From contig NZ_DS022276.1 of assembly GCF_000153725.1 (NCBI RefSeq), positions 1,273,386-1,337,385 on the forward strand: DNA of 64,000 bases, written 5' to 3'. Shown here piece by piece: positions 29,059 to 40,653 of this stretch; the stretch's first letter is position 1; each line of letters begins with the position of its first letter. The translations under genes were made by a program, and so were the position numbers. Below the pieces are notes generated by a model, which was given only the letters and a program-made list of their open reading frames with translations, was not told the origin of the DNA and did no database searches. The DNA is from Salipiger bermudensis HTCC2601 (lineage in GTDB: Bacteria; Pseudomonadota; Alphaproteobacteria; Rhodobacterales; Rhodobacteraceae).

Positions 29059-29125
29059 CGGACCGGGCGTTGCCCGGTCCGACCGGCGCGGGCCTGCGGC
29101 CCGCGAGACGAAGGGGCGCTGCCCC
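29059..29125 (+). other. Three tandem hairpins between binding protein and permease genes
   Basis: Three perfect hairpins follow each other: CGGACCGGGC/GCCCGGTCCG with loop GTT (29059-29081), GCGGGCC/GGCCCGC with loop TGC (29088-29104), and GGGGC/GCCCC with loop GCT (29113-29125). None has a T-run. Arrays of this kind protect the upstream mRNA from 3' decay in binding-protein operons, and that is the likely role here. Confidence 0.75.
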
Positions 29126-29172
29126 TCTGCGCTTGCGCGCATTCACCCCGGAGTATTTGGGACGTAGAGAAG
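29113..29172 (-). repeat. Intergenic repeat element, inverted copy
   Basis: Read on the minus strand, CTTCTCTACGTCCC AAATACTCCGGGGTGAAT and the GGGGCAGCGCCCC hairpin match the element at 15598-15666 block for block. Here it lies in the opposite direction to the flanking genes. Confidence 0.7.
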
Positions 29173-29224
29173 ATGCAGGGTCGCGCGGAGAGGATGGGCC
29201 GCGCAGGGTCAGGAAGGAGGCCGT

Positions 29225-30168
<944 letters not shown>

Positions 30169-30172
<4 letters not shown>

Positions 30173-32042
30173 GCACGCTGGCCCTTCTCGCCCGCAACCG
30201 GCTGGCGCTGGCCGGGCTGATCGTCATGGGACTGGTGGTGCTGCTGGCGCTGGTCACGCCGTTGCTGCCGCTGCCCGATCCGGACGTCACCGACACCGGC
30301 AACCGCTTCCTGCCACCGTTCTCCGAGGGCGCGCTTCTGGGCACAGACCATCTTGGCCGGGACCAGCTGTCGCGGCTGCTCTGGGGCACGCGGCTGAGCC
30401 TCGCGGTGGGCTTTGCCGCCGCGACGATCGCCGCGGTTCTGGGCGCGGCGGTGGGGATCATCGCGGGCTATTACGGCGGCCGGGTCGACAACCTGATCAT
30501 GCGCGGCGTCGACATGCTGATGGCGTTTCCCTACATCCTGCTGGCGCTGGCCATCGTGGCAGCCCTCGGGCCCGGCCTGCTCAACGCGCTGATCGCGGTG
30601 GCCGCCGTCAACATCCCGTTCTTCGCCCGCAACATCCGCGGCATCACCGTGGGCATCGCCAACAGGGAATTCATCGATGCCGCCCGGCTGGCCGGCATGA
30701 ATGATGCGCGCATCATCCTGAGCGAGGTGCTGCCCAACGTGATCCCGGTGATCGTCATCGCCATGTCGACCACCGTGGGGTGGATGATCCTCGAGACCGC
30801 CGGGCTGTCGTTCCTTGGGCTGGGCAGCCAGCCGCCGCAGGCCGATCTCGGCTCGATGCTGGGCGAGGCGCGGGCGGCGCTGATCACCAGCCCGCACACC
30901 TCGGTGGTGCCCGGCGCGATGATCCTGATCATCGTCATGGCGATCAACCTGCTGGGCGACGGCGTGCGCGACGCGCTCGACCCGCGGCTGCGCTCGGGGG
31001 CGCTGACCCGGCCGATGGCGGCGACGCTGGTGCGGCGCGAGGACCCGGCGCCCGAGCCGCAGGGCGACGACGTTCTGAGCCTGTGCGATCTGCAGACACA
31101 GTTCCACGTGAAGCACCGCGTCTACCGCGCTGTGGGCGGGGTGAGCCTTGGCGTAAAGCCCGGCGAATGCCTCGGCATCATCGGCGAGAGCGGCTCGGGC
31201 AAGTCGGTGACGGCGCTGTCGGTGATGGGGCTAGTCGCCTCGCCGCCCGGCGTGATCACCGGCGGGGCCGTGCATTACAAGGGCGAGGATCTCGTGGGCG
31301 CGCCCTATGGCCGGCTGCGCGATCTGCGCGGGCGCGAGGTGGCCTATATCTTCCAGGATCCGCTGGCGACGCTGCACCCGCTTTACAAGGTCGGCGACCA
31401 GCTGGTCGAGGCGATCCGGGTGCACCACGCCCTCTCCGACAGCGAGGCGCGGGCACGCGCGCTCGGCCTGCTGCGCGACGTGCGCATCCCCAATGCCGAG
31501 AGCCGGCTCGACAGTTTCCCGCACGAGCTTTCCGGGGGGATGCGCCAGCGGGTGGGCATCGCCATGGCGCTGGCCAACGATCCCGAGGTGATCATCGCCG
31601 ATGAGCCGACCACGGCGCTCGACGTCACGGTGCAGGCGCAGATCCTGTCGCTGCTCGACACGCTGCGGCGCGAGAAGGGGCTGGCCATCGTCTTCATCAC
31701 CCACGATTTCGGCGTGGTGGCGCAGCTCTGCGACCGGGTGGCGGTGATGTATGCCGGGCGCATCGTCGAGGAAGGCCCGACCCGCGCCCTGCTCGAGGCA
31801 CCGGCGCACCCCTACACGAGGCGGCTGATCGCCTGCGTGCCCGAGCTTGGCGAGGGCAAGCGTAGGCTGCACGCCATCCCCGGCCTGCCGCCGGCGGTCA
31901 ATGACCTGCCGTCGGGCTGCGCCTTCGCGCCGCGCTGCGACAAGGCGCAACCGGCCTGCCGGCAGGGTGAGATCGCGCTCGACGCCTACGGCCCGCGCAG
32001 GCTGCGCTGCCTCTATCCCGAGACCGAGCTGGAGGGCACCGC

Positions 32043-32046
<4 letters not shown>
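30169..32046 (+). CDS. Fused peptide ABC permease and ATPase (DppC-DppD)
   Basis: 625 residues. Residues 1-290 are a DppC-type permease ([27 protein letters not shown] loop around [10 protein letters not shown]). A linker of about 20 residues leads to a complete DppD-type ATPase with Walker A GESGSGKS at 339-346, signature LSGGMRQR, Walker [13 protein letters not shown] and a C-terminal Cys-containing oligopeptide/dipeptide tail ([16 protein letters not shown]). No stop or restart is seen between the halves, so one polypeptide is made. Such fusions occur in other proteobacteria but are less common than separate genes. Confidence 0.93.
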
Positions 32047-32993
<947 letters not shown>

Positions 32994-33103
32994 GGCTGGC
33001 TTCAAGTCGGCGTGATGGGCCCCGACTGCCCGGCAAGCACGGCCTTTGTTTTTTTCGCCGAATCCTGTATAGGGGCGTCTTCTTCAGACAGAGGATGACC
33101 GAG

Positions 33104-34300
33104 ATGGCCGCAGATGCGCCGATCACGCAGGACGTGATGACGATCCCCCGCAAGCTGCCCGAGAGCGGCAAGCTGAACCTCGTGGGCCTCACCCGCGAGG
33201 CGCTTCGTGCTGCCCTGATCGAGATGGGCACGCCCGAAAAGCAGGCCAAGATGCGCGTCAACCAGATCTGGCAGTGGGTCTATCACTGGGGCGTGCGCGA
33301 CTTTGCCGAGATGACCAATCTCGCCAAGGAATACCGCGCCAAGCTCGACGCCCATTTCGAGATCCTCCTGCCCGAGATCGTCTCGAAGAACGTCTCGGTC
33401 GATGGCACCCGCAAGTACCTTGTCCGCATCGCCGGCGGCCACGAGGTCGAGGTTGTCTACATCCCCGAGGAAGGCCGCGGCACGCTTTGCATCTCGAGCC
33501 AGGTCGGCTGCACGCTGACCTGTTCGTTCTGCCACACCGGCACCCAGAAGCTGGTCCGCAACCTGACCGCGGGCGAGATCGTCGGCCAGATCATGCTGGC
33601 CCGCGACGATCTCGACGAGTGGCCCGAGCCCGGAACCGGCACCGGCGAGGGCGGCCCCCGCCTGCTGTCGAACATCGTGCTGATGGGCATGGGCGAACCG
33701 CTCTACAATTTCGACAACGTGCGCGACGCGATGAAGATCGCCATGGACGGCGAGGGCATCGCCCTGTCGCGCCGGCGCATCACGCTGTCGACCTCGGGTG
33801 TGGTGCCCGAGATCGCTAAATGCGCCAAGGAGATCGGCTGCCTGATGGCGGTGAGCTTCCACGCCACCACCGACGAGGTGCGCAACAAGCTGGTGCCGAT
33901 CAACAAGCGCTGGAACATCGAGACGCTGCTGAACGCGCTGCGCGAATACCCGCGCCTGTCGAACTCCGAGCGCATCACCTTTGAATACGTGATGCTCAAG
34001 GACGTGAACGACAGCGACGCCGATGCCCGCCGTCTGGTCAACCTGATCAAGGGCATCCCGGCCAAGATCAACCTGATCCCGTTCAACGAATGGCCCGGCG
34101 CCCCCTACCAGCGCTCGGACTGGGAGCGGATCGAGCGCTTTGCCGATATCGTCTACAAGGCCGGCTACGCCTCGCCGATCCGCACCCCGCGCGGCGAGGA
34201 CATCATGGCCGCTTGCGGTCAGCTCAAATCCGCCACCGAGCGCGCCCGCAAGTCGCGCGCCCAGATCGCCGCCGAAACCGGGGCGAGCGGCGCCGCTTGA
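33104..34300 (+). CDS. rlmN: 23S rRNA (adenine(2503)-C2)-methyltransferase RlmN
   Basis: 398 residues. A radical-SAM enzyme that methylates C2 of A2503 in 23S rRNA and A37 of some tRNAs. The cluster cysteines are Cys136, Cys140 and Cys143 (CTLTCSFC). [22 protein letters not shown] and the C-terminal catalytic Cys in AACGQL are present. Two starts are possible: ATG 33095, directly next to GAGG, or ATG 33104, nine bases from it; I prefer the second on spacing. Confidence 0.95.
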   Translation: MAADAPITQDVMTIPRKLPESGKLNLVGLTREALRAALIEMGTPEKQAKMRVNQIWQWVYHWGVRDFAEMTNLAKEYRAKLDAHFEILLPEIVSKNVSVDGTRKYLVRIAGGHEVEVVYIPEEGRGTLCISSQVGCTLTCSFCHTGTQKLVRNLTAGEIVGQIMLARDDLDEWPEPGTGTGEGGPRLLSNIVLMGMGEPLYNFDNVRDAMKIAMDGEGIALSRRRITLSTSGVVPEIAKCAKEIGCLMAVSFHATTDEVRNKLVPINKRWNIETLLNALREYPRLSNSERITFEYVMLKDVNDSDADARRLVNLIKGIPAKINLIPFNEWPGAPYQRSDWERIERFADIVYKAGYASPIRTPRGEDIMAACGQLKSATERARKSRAQIAAETGASGAA

Positions 34301-34332
34301 CTTACCCGACATAAACGGTCAGGATTAACTCA

Positions 34333-34383
34333 CCCAGCCAGCCCGCCTCCGGGCAGCCCGGACGCGCGACGCCACTGGCTGGG
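34333..34383. repeat. Inverted repeat in the leader of the unknown gene at 34393
   Basis: CCCAGCCAG (34333-34341) and CTGGCTGGG (34375-34383) form a 9-bp stem whose interior can fold further (CCCG with CGGG). It lies between the rlmN stop and the next ribosome binding site, partly overlapping GGGAGAG. It could act as a terminator remnant or mask that site. Confidence 0.55.
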
Positions 34384-34392
34384 AGAGTTTCC

Positions 34393-34818
34393 ATGCGACA
34401 TGAACGGTTCGACCGGGTCGACCTGCGGCCCGCCGAGCGCTGGCTCATCGAGCTTCTGCGCCTCTGGCGCGACGATGACGAGGCCGCAGCACAGCTCTTG
34501 CTGCGCGATGCGCTCGGCTTCACCCGCGCCCGCGCCTGCCTCCGCGCCTTTGGCCAGCTGGCTGAGCTACTCACCCGGCACGGCTGGCACAGCCCGCTGA
34601 TCCTGCAGCAAGGGGCCGCCAGCAGCAGCGAGGACGAGCGCGCCATCGCCCGCTTTGTGCTGACCGCCACCGAGCAGGATCGCGAACAGGCGCTTCTCGA
34701 AGCCACCATGCTGGTCACCCCGGTTCATGTGCTGACGCTGGTCAATACCGCCGAGCGCGTCGGGCTGCCGCTGCTTTGCGGTGAATGCCGGTTGCGCCAG
34801 CGCTGCGTGCTGAACTGA
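34393..34818 (+). CDS. Unknown soluble protein with Cys-rich C-terminus
   Basis: 141 residues, ribosome binding site GGGAGAG. Mostly helical, starting RHERFDRVDLRPAERWLIELLRLWRDD; the C-terminus has Cys129, Cys132 and Cys138 (LCGECRLRQRC), a possible metal- or redox-binding end. I do not recognise the family. It lies just upstream of the copper operon promoter, so a copper link is possible, but nothing else supports it. Confidence 0.8.
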   Translation: MRHERFDRVDLRPAERWLIELLRLWRDDDEAAAQLLLRDALGFTRARACLRAFGQLAELLTRHGWHSPLILQQGAASSSEDERAIARFVLTATEQDREQALLEATMLVTPVHVLTLVNTAERVGLPLLCGECRLRQRCVLN

Positions 34819-34838
34819 CGCAAGCCGCTGCGCGGGCC

Positions 34839-34869
34839 TTGACCTTCCAGTAACTGGAAGCACTATATC
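34839..34869 (+). promoter_or_regulatory. CueR-type promoter of copA-cueR
   Basis: TTGACC (34839-34844) and TATATC (34864-34869) are separated by 19 bp, the long spacer of MerR-family promoters. The spacer carries the dyad CTTCCAGTAACTGGAAG (34844-34860), which matches the CueR operator pattern. Cu(I)-bound CueR would twist this spacer and activate transcription. Confidence 0.9.
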
Positions 34870-34899
34870 CCGGTCCAGACCAGACGAAAGGAGTCTGTC

Positions 34900-37386
34900 A
34901 TGGCCGTGGAACCCATCCGTTTCGAAGTCACCAAGCTGAATTGCGGCGGCTGTGCCGGGCGTGCGCAGAAGGCGCTCTCCGGCGTGCCCGGCGTCGAGGA
35001 GGCGAGCGTCAACCTCGCCAACCGCATGGCGACGGTCGAGGGCTCGGCGGGCGTGCAGGCGCTGCGCGAGGCGCTGTCCTCGGCCGGATACCCGGCCCGA
35101 GAGACGCAGGTGAAGCTCGCCATCGAGGGCATGAGCTGCGCCTCCTGCGTGAACCGGGTCGAGGCGGCGCTGCGCGAGGTGCCGGGCGTGCTCTCGGCCA
35201 GCGTCAACCTCGCCAGCGAGACTGCCGACGTGACCCTGCTTGCCGGCAGCGCCGACAGCGCCGATCTCGCGCGGGTCGTCTCGGAGGCGGGCTATGCCGC
35301 GCGCCCCGCCGGGGACGACAGCGCCGCTCATGAGGCGCGCAAGGCGGCGGAGCATCGGGCGCTCAAGCGCGACCTGATCGTGGCCGCGGCCCTCACCCTG
35401 CCGGTCTTCGTCATCGAGATGGGCGGCCACCTGATCCCCGGCTTCCACGCGCTGGTGATGAACAGCATCGGCATGCAGGCCTCGTGGCTGCTGCAATTCG
35501 TGCTGATCACCGCCGTGCTGGCGGTCCCCGGTCGCCGTTTCTACCGCGTCGGGCTGCCGCTGCTGGCCAAGGGCGCGCCCGACATGAATTCGCTGGTGGC
35601 GCTCGGCACGCTGGCGGCCTGGGGCTATTCCACCGTGGCGCTGTTCCTGCCGGGTCTCCTGCCCGAGGCCAGCCGCGCGGTCTATTTCGAGGCCGCCGGC
35701 GTCATCGTCACGCTGATCCTGCTGGGCCGCTTCCTCGAGGCGCGCGCCAAGGGCCGCACAGGTGCCGCAATCAAGCGACTGGTCGGTTTGCGCCCCGCCA
35801 CCGCGCGGGTCGAGCGCGAGGGCCGGATCACCGAAATCGCCATCGACGAGGTGCAGCTCGGCGACGAGGTGCACGTGCGCCCCGGCGAGCGCATCGCGGT
35901 GGACGGGACCCTGATCACCGGCAGCAGCTATATCGACGAGAGCATGATCACCGGCGAACCGGTCCCGGTCGGCAAGGGCCCCGGCGACACGGTCGTGGGC
36001 GGCACGGTGAACGGCGCGAGCGCGCTGAGCTTCAAAGCCACCGCCGTGGGACGCGACACCATGCTGGCGCGGATCATCGCCATGGTCGAGGACGCGCAGG
36101 GCGCCAAGCTGCCGATCCAGGCGCTGGCCGACAAGGTGGTGATCTGGTTCGTGCCGGCGGTGATCGCCGCCGCCGCGCTGACCTTCCTCGCGTGGATGCT
36201 CTTCGGCCCCTCCCCGGCGCTGACCTACGCGCTGGTGGCCGGGGTCTCGGTGCTGATCATCGCCTGCCCCTGTGCCATGGGGCTTGCCACACCGACCTCG
36301 ATCATGGTCGGCACCGGCCGCGCCGCCGAGCTTGGCGTGTTGTTCCGCAAGGGCGACGCGCTGCAGACGGTGGAGGGCAGCCGCGTGGTGGCCTTCGACA
36401 AGACCGGCACCCTGACCGAGGGCAAGCCGGCGCTGGTGCGCTCGGAGGCCGCTCCGGGGGTCGCGCCCGCCGAGGTGCTGCGACTCGCCGCGAGCGCCGA
36501 GCAAGGCTCGGAGCACCCGATTGCCCGCGCGCTGGAAACCGCCGCTCAAGGCGCGCTGAGCCAGCCCGAGGACAGCGAGGCGATTGCCGGCCACGGCCTG
36601 TCCGCCACGGTCGAGGGGCGCGCACTGCTGGTGGGGGCAAAGCGTCTGATGACGCGCGAGGGCATCGCGCTCGGACCGCTGGAAGCCACCCATGACGACA
36701 TCGCCGCCGCCGGGCAGACGCCGGTTCTGGTCGCCGTGGATGGTGCCATTGCCGGGGTCTTCGCGGTGGCGGACCGGGTCAAGCCCGGCGCAAGGGCAGC
36801 GGTCGAGGCGTTGCACGCACAGGGCATCAAGGTGGCGATGATCACCGGCGACACGCGCGCCACGGCGCAGGCCATCGCGGGCGAGCTGGGCATCGACCAC
36901 GTCGAGGCCGAGGTGCTGCCCGAGGGCAAGCTTGCCGCGGTCAAGGCGCTGCGCGAGCGCTTTGGCCCCGTCGCCTTTGTCGGCGACGGCATCAACGACG
37001 CCCCGGCGCTGGCCGAGGCCGAGGTCGGCATCGCCATCGGCACCGGCACCGACGTGGCGATCGAGAGCGCCGACATCGTGCTGGTCTCGGGCGAGCTTGC
37101 GGGCGTGGTCGAGGCGTTCCACGTCAGCGGCGCGGTGCTGCGCAACATCCGGCAGAACCTGTTCTGGGCCTTCGGCTACAACGTGGCGCTGATCCCGGTG
37201 GTGGCGGGCGTGCTCTATCCGGCCTTCGGATTGCTGCTGTCGCCGATGCTGGCGGCAGGCGCCATGGCGCTGTCCTCGGTCTTCGTGCTGAGCAACGCGC
37301 TGCGCCTGCGGCGTCTGGCACCGGTGATGTCCCCGGCGCGCGAGCGGACGCAGACCAAACCCATGACACTGGAGGCGGCGGAATGA
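34900..37386 (+). CDS. copA: Copper-exporting P-type ATPase
   Basis: 828 residues. Pumps Cu(I) from the cytoplasm. Two N-terminal heavy-metal domains have Cys15/Cys18 (CGGC) and Cys80/Cys83 (CASC). Eight transmembrane segments follow with the CPC motif at 456-458, the phosphorylation site D500 in DKTGT, the P1B HP motif (GSEHP) and GDGIND. The first metal domain has CGGC in place of the common MxCxxC, with LNC before it. Stop overlaps the cueR start (ATGA). Confidence 0.96.
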   Translation: MAVEPIRFEVTKLNCGGCAGRAQKALSGVPGVEEASVNLANRMATVEGSAGVQALREALSSAGYPARETQVKLAIEGMSCASCVNRVEAALREVPGVLSASVNLASETADVTLLAGSADSADLARVVSEAGYAARPAGDDSAAHEARKAAEHRALKRDLIVAAALTLPVFVIEMGGHLIPGFHALVMNSIGMQASWLLQFVLITAVLAVPGRRFYRVGLPLLAKGAPDMNSLVALGTLAAWGYSTVALFLPGLLPEASRAVYFEAAGVIVTLILLGRFLEARAKGRTGAAIKRLVGLRPATARVEREGRITEIAIDEVQLGDEVHVRPGERIAVDGTLITGSSYIDESMITGEPVPVGKGPGDTVVGGTVNGASALSFKATAVGRDTMLARIIAMVEDAQGAKLPIQALADKVVIWFVPAVIAAAALTFLAWMLFGPSPALTYALVAGVSVLIIACPCAMGLATPTSIMVGTGRAAELGVLFRKGDALQTVEGSRVVAFDKTGTLTEGKPALVRSEAAPGVAPAEVLRLAASAEQGSEHPIARALETAAQGALSQPEDSEAIAGHGLSATVEGRALLVGAKRLMTREGIALGPLEATHDDIAAAGQTPVLVAVDGAIAGVFAVADRVKPGARAAVEALHAQGIKVAMITGDTRATAQAIAGELGIDHVEAEVLPEGKLAAVKALRERFGPVAFVGDGINDAPALAEAEVGIAIGTGTDVAIESADIVLVSGELAGVVEAFHVSGAVLRNIRQNLFWAFGYNVALIPVVAGVLYPAFGLLLSPMLAAGAMALSSVFVLSNALRLRRLAPVMSPARERTQTKPMTLEAAE

Positions 37387-37772
37387 ACATCGGTCAGGTG
37401 GCAGAGCGGGCGGGCCTTCCCGCCAAGACGATCCGCTATTACGAGGATATCGGGCTGGTGCGGCCGCAACGCTCCGAAAACGGCTACCGCGCCTTCTCGG
37501 AGCAGGACCTGCACAAGCTCGCCTTCCTCGCCCGGGCCCGGGCTCTGGGCTTCACCATCGAGGATTGCCGCACCCTGCTGGGGCTCTACGAGGACGAGGC
37601 GCGCGAGAGCGCCGACGTCAAGGCGCTCGCCACCGAGCATCTCGACCAGATCGAGGAAAAGATCGCCCAGCTGCGTGAAATGCACGCCACGCTGGCAAAG
37701 CTGGTCGAGGCCTGCCACGGCGATCATCGGCCCGATTGCCCGATCCTGCAGGGGTTGGCGGAAGAGGGCTGA
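37383..37772 (+). CDS. cueR: Cu(I)-responsive MerR-family regulator CueR
   Basis: 129 residues. N-terminal winged helix ([21 protein letters not shown]), dimerisation coiled coil, and the Cu(I) site Cys111-x7-Cys119 (CHGDHRPDC), diagnostic for CueR over zinc or mercury relatives. It is translated from the last bases of copA, so it activates its own synthesis through the promoter at 34839-34869. Confidence 0.95.
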   Translation: MNIGQVAERAGLPAKTIRYYEDIGLVRPQRSENGYRAFSEQDLHKLAFLARARALGFTIEDCRTLLGLYEDEARESADVKALATEHLDQIEEKIAQLREMHATLAKLVEACHGDHRPDCPILQGLAEEG

Positions 37773-37784
37773 CGGCGGGACGGC

Positions 37785-38168
37785 TCAGCCGTCGCGGCGG
37801 CCGAGCCAGATCTTGTATTGCAGCCGCGCCCCGTCGCCCTGCGCCTTGCGCAGCTTTGCGCGGAACAGGCGGAACGCGCGTTCGGGATCCCGGTGATCGT
37901 CCCAGTTCTCGCCGGGGCTGTCGGCGCCGATGATCTCCCACGCCACGTCGCGGGGCGGCTCGTGCAGCATCAGCGAAGCGGCCTCCATCATCCGCAGCCC
38001 TTCACCGTGATAAAGCCCGTAGCGCACCAGCGCCTCGGCGAGATCCACGGGCAGCCACGGGCTGCCGGCACCGGTATGGGCCGCCGCGCGCCAGTCTTCC
38101 AGATCCGCCGGGGTCGGGAGCTGGTGCGGCGCGGGGAGAGGCCCCCCGCGCCTGCGTCCTGTCGTCAT
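37785..38168 (-). CDS. Unknown protein downstream of gabD
   Basis: 127 residues. Soluble, with PADLEDWRAAAHTGAGSPWLP and WEIIGADSPGENWDDHRDPERAFRLFRAKLRKAQG as its more structured parts (summarised; key residues are the WDDHRDPER acidic/basic stretch). No recognised domain. Its ATG overlaps the gabD stop by four bases, so the two are likely cotranscribed. It converges with cueR, 12 bases apart. Confidence 0.75.
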   Translation of the reverse strand: MTTGRRRGGPLPAPHQLPTPADLEDWRAAAHTGAGSPWLPVDLAEALVRYGLYHGEGLRMMEAASLMLHEPPRDVAWEIIGADSPGENWDDHRDPERAFRLFRAKLRKAQGDGARLQYKIWLGRRDG

Positions 38169-39646
38169 ACGCTGAGGCAGACGTATTTCATCTCGAGGTA
38201 ATCCTCGATGCCGTGATGCGAGCCCTCGCGGCCGAGGCCGGACTGCTTCACGCCGCCGAACGGGGCCACCTCGGTCGAGATGATGCCGGTGTTGACGCCG
38301 ACGATGCCGTATTCCAGCGCCTCGGCGACCTTGTACACGCGGCTCAGGTCCTTGGCGTAGAAATACGAGGCGAGCCCGAAGATGGTGTCGTTGGCCATCT
38401 CGATCACGTCGTCCTCGTTCTCGAACTTGAACAGCGGTGCCAGCGGGCCGAAGGTCTCGTCGGTGGAGAACTTCATATCGCGGGAGGCACCGGTGACGAT
38501 GGTGGGCTCGATGAAGTAGCCCGGCCCCTGCAGCGTCTCGCCGCCGCCGAGGATGACCTCGGCGCCCTTCGACTTGGCGTCGGCGATGTGGTCCTGAACC
38601 TTCTCGATGGCCTTCGCGGTGATCAGCGGGCCAAGGTCGGTGCCGTCCTCGAGGCCGTCGCCGACCTTCATGTTGGCGACCGCGTCCTTGAGCTTGGCGG
38701 CGAAGGCATCATAGACGCCGGCCTGCACGTAGATGCGGTTGGCGCAGACGCAGGTCTGGCCGTTGTTGCGGAACTTGCACATGATCGCGCCCTGCACCGC
38801 CGCGTCGAGATCGGCGTCGTCGAACACGATGAACGGCGCGTTGCCGCCCAGCTCCATCGAGCATTTCATCACCTGGTCGGCGGCCTGTCCGAGCAGGATG
38901 CGGCCCACCTGGGTGGAGCCGGTGAAGGTCAGCTTGCGCACCTTGGGGTTCTCGCAGAACTCCTTGCCGACCTCGGAGGCACTGTCCGAGGGCAGCACGT
39001 TGAGCACGCCCGCCGGGATGCCTGCGCGCTCGGCCAGCACCGCCAGCGCCAGCGCCGAAAGCGGCGTCTCGGAGGCAGGGCGGGCGACGAAGGAACAGCC
39101 CGCGGCCAGCGCCGGGGCGACCTTGCGGGTGATCATCGCGTTGGGGAAGTTCCACGGCGTGATCGAGGCGGCCACGCCGATCGGCTGCTTCATCACCATG
39201 ATGCGCTTGTCGCGCTGGTGGCCGGGGATGGTCTCGCCGTAGATGCGCTTGGCCTCCTCGGCGTAGAACTCGATGAAGCTGGCACCATAGGCGATCTCGC
39301 CCGCAGCCTCGGTGACCGGCTTGCCCATCTCGGCGGTGAGGATGGTGGCGAGGTCCTTCTGGTTCGCCATGATCAGGTCGAACCACTTGCGCATCACGGT
39401 CGAGCGCTCCTTGGCGGTCCATGCCGCCCAGTCCTTCTGCGCCAGATAGGCGCCGTCGATGGCACCCGCGACCTGCGCGCGGCTGAGATTGGCAACCTTG
39501 GCGATGACGTCGCCGCGGGCCGGGTTGGTGACCTCGAACTCGCCCTCGGCGCCGGTGATCCACTCACCGTTGACGTACGCCTTGGTCTGCAGGAGGCTCG
39601 GATCGTCGAGAAGCGAGGGGAGATTGGTTGCGGTCTGATCCAGCAT
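38165..39646 (-). CDS. gabD: NAD(P)-dependent succinate-semialdehyde dehydrogenase
   Basis: 493 residues from the ATG at 39646, with AAGGAGG upstream. Oxidises succinic semialdehyde to succinate in GABA breakdown. ALDH motifs: PWNFPNAM, FTGSTQVGR at 241-249, general base Glu266 in ELGGNAPF, and catalytic Cys299 in GQTCVCANR. The lysine that usually precedes PAxxTPLSA is Arg189 here (VARPASETPLSA), which may alter cofactor contact. No gabT is adjacent. Confidence 0.92.
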   Translation of the reverse strand: MLDQTATNLPSLLDDPSLLQTKAYVNGEWITGAEGEFEVTNPARGDVIAKVANLSRAQVAGAIDGAYLAQKDWAAWTAKERSTVMRKWFDLIMANQKDLATILTAEMGKPVTEAAGEIAYGASFIEFYAEEAKRIYGETIPGHQRDKRIMVMKQPIGVAASITPWNFPNAMITRKVAPALAAGCSFVARPASETPLSALALAVLAERAGIPAGVLNVLPSDSASEVGKEFCENPKVRKLTFTGSTQVGRILLGQAADQVMKCSMELGGNAPFIVFDDADLDAAVQGAIMCKFRNNGQTCVCANRIYVQAGVYDAFAAKLKDAVANMKVGDGLEDGTDLGPLITAKAIEKVQDHIADAKSKGAEVILGGGETLQGPGYFIEPTIVTGASRDMKFSTDETFGPLAPLFKFENEDDVIEMANDTIFGLASYFYAKDLSRVYKVAEALEYGIVGVNTGIISTEVAPFGGVKQSGLGREGSHHGIEDYLEMKYVCLSV

Positions 39647-39732
39647 GGTATCCTCCTTGGGGATGGTCTTACGTTGCGGCATGGCAGAGCATCTGCTTGC
39701 ATGAAAGTCTAGTCTAAGCCGGGAGAAAAACC

Positions 39733-40521
39733 ATGGACCTGAGCGACGCCTATGCCAACGGGCCATATATTGCGCAGGCCGAGGACTACCCTCCGCGCTG
39801 GAACACGGCGGCCGCTGCGTTCCGCGCCGAGATGGCCGCCGAAGACCGGCTGAAAGCGGGGCTGACCTACGGAGACGGTCCCCGCGAGGCGCTCGACCTG
39901 ATCCTGCCCGAGGGCGCACCGCAGGGGCTCGTGGTCTTCGTGCATGGCGGCTACTGGATGGCCTTCGGGCGCGAGACGTGGTCGCATCTGGCGGCGGGCG
40001 CGGTGGCGCGAGGCTGGGCGGTGGCGCTGCCGTCCTACGATCTCTGCCCCAGGGTGCGGATCTCCGACATCACCCGGCAGATCGCCGCCGCCGTGACCCG
40101 CGCCGCGGGCGAGGTCGACGGGCCGATCCGGCTTGCCGGGCACTCGGCGGGCGGGCACCTCGTCGCGCGGATGCTGGCGCCGGCGATGCTGCCCGAGGAA
40201 GTGGCTGCGCGGATTGCGCACGTCATGCCGATCTCGCCGCTCTCGGACCTGCGGCCGCTGATGCAGACCGGCATGAACGAGAGGCTGCAGCTCGACGCCG
40301 ACGAGGCCTGGGCCGAGAGCCCGGTCGCCATGGCGCCGCCGCAGGTGCCGGTGACGGTCTGGGTCGGCGCGGCGGAGCGGCCGGTGTTTCTCGAGCAGGC
40401 GCGCTGGCTGGGCGAGGCGTGGTCCTGCCCGGTGGTGGTGGATGACGAAAAGCATCATTTCGACGTTATCGACGGACTGGCCGAGCCCGACGCTGCGATC
40501 ACCGCGCACTTGCTCGGCTAG
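39733..40521 (+). CDS. Alpha/beta hydrolase, kynurenine formamidase-like
   Basis: 262 residues. The oxyanion motif HGGYW is at residues 71-75 and the nucleophile Ser138 in GHSAGGH; the catalytic His is near residue 243 (KHHFDVIDGL). HGGxW is typical of arylformamidases and related carboxylesterases. No kynurenine genes are nearby, so the substrate is open. Cytoplasmic (no signal peptide). Divergent from gabD with 86 bases between the starts. Confidence 0.87.
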   Translation: MDLSDAYANGPYIAQAEDYPPRWNTAAAAFRAEMAAEDRLKAGLTYGDGPREALDLILPEGAPQGLVVFVHGGYWMAFGRETWSHLAAGAVARGWAVALPSYDLCPRVRISDITRQIAAAVTRAAGEVDGPIRLAGHSAGGHLVARMLAPAMLPEEVAARIAHVMPISPLSDLRPLMQTGMNERLQLDADEAWAESPVAMAPPQVPVTVWVGAAERPVFLEQARWLGEAWSCPVVVDDEKHHFDVIDGLAEPDAAITAHLLG

Positions 40522-40580
40522 CGCCTCGGCGGCCCCTCGCGGGGCGCGTCTCGGGCCGTATTCCCCTGCGTTTCGCAAAT

Positions 40581-40613
40581 CCGTAACCGTCCTGTCACGC
40601 TGCCGTTACGCGG
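40581..40613 (+). promoter_or_regulatory. Candidate Pho box (three 11-bp units)
   Basis: Three adjacent 11-mers, CCGTAACCGTC, CTGTCACGCTG and CCGTTACGCGG, share CYGTNAC at exactly 11-bp spacing. PhoB boxes are tandem 11-bp repeats beginning CTGTCAT or close variants. The array ends 40 bases before the ATG of a phytase-like secreted esterase. Confidence 0.5.
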
Positions 40614-40653
40614 CGGGCGCATGGCGTTGCCGGACCAAGACAGGGGACCCTCC

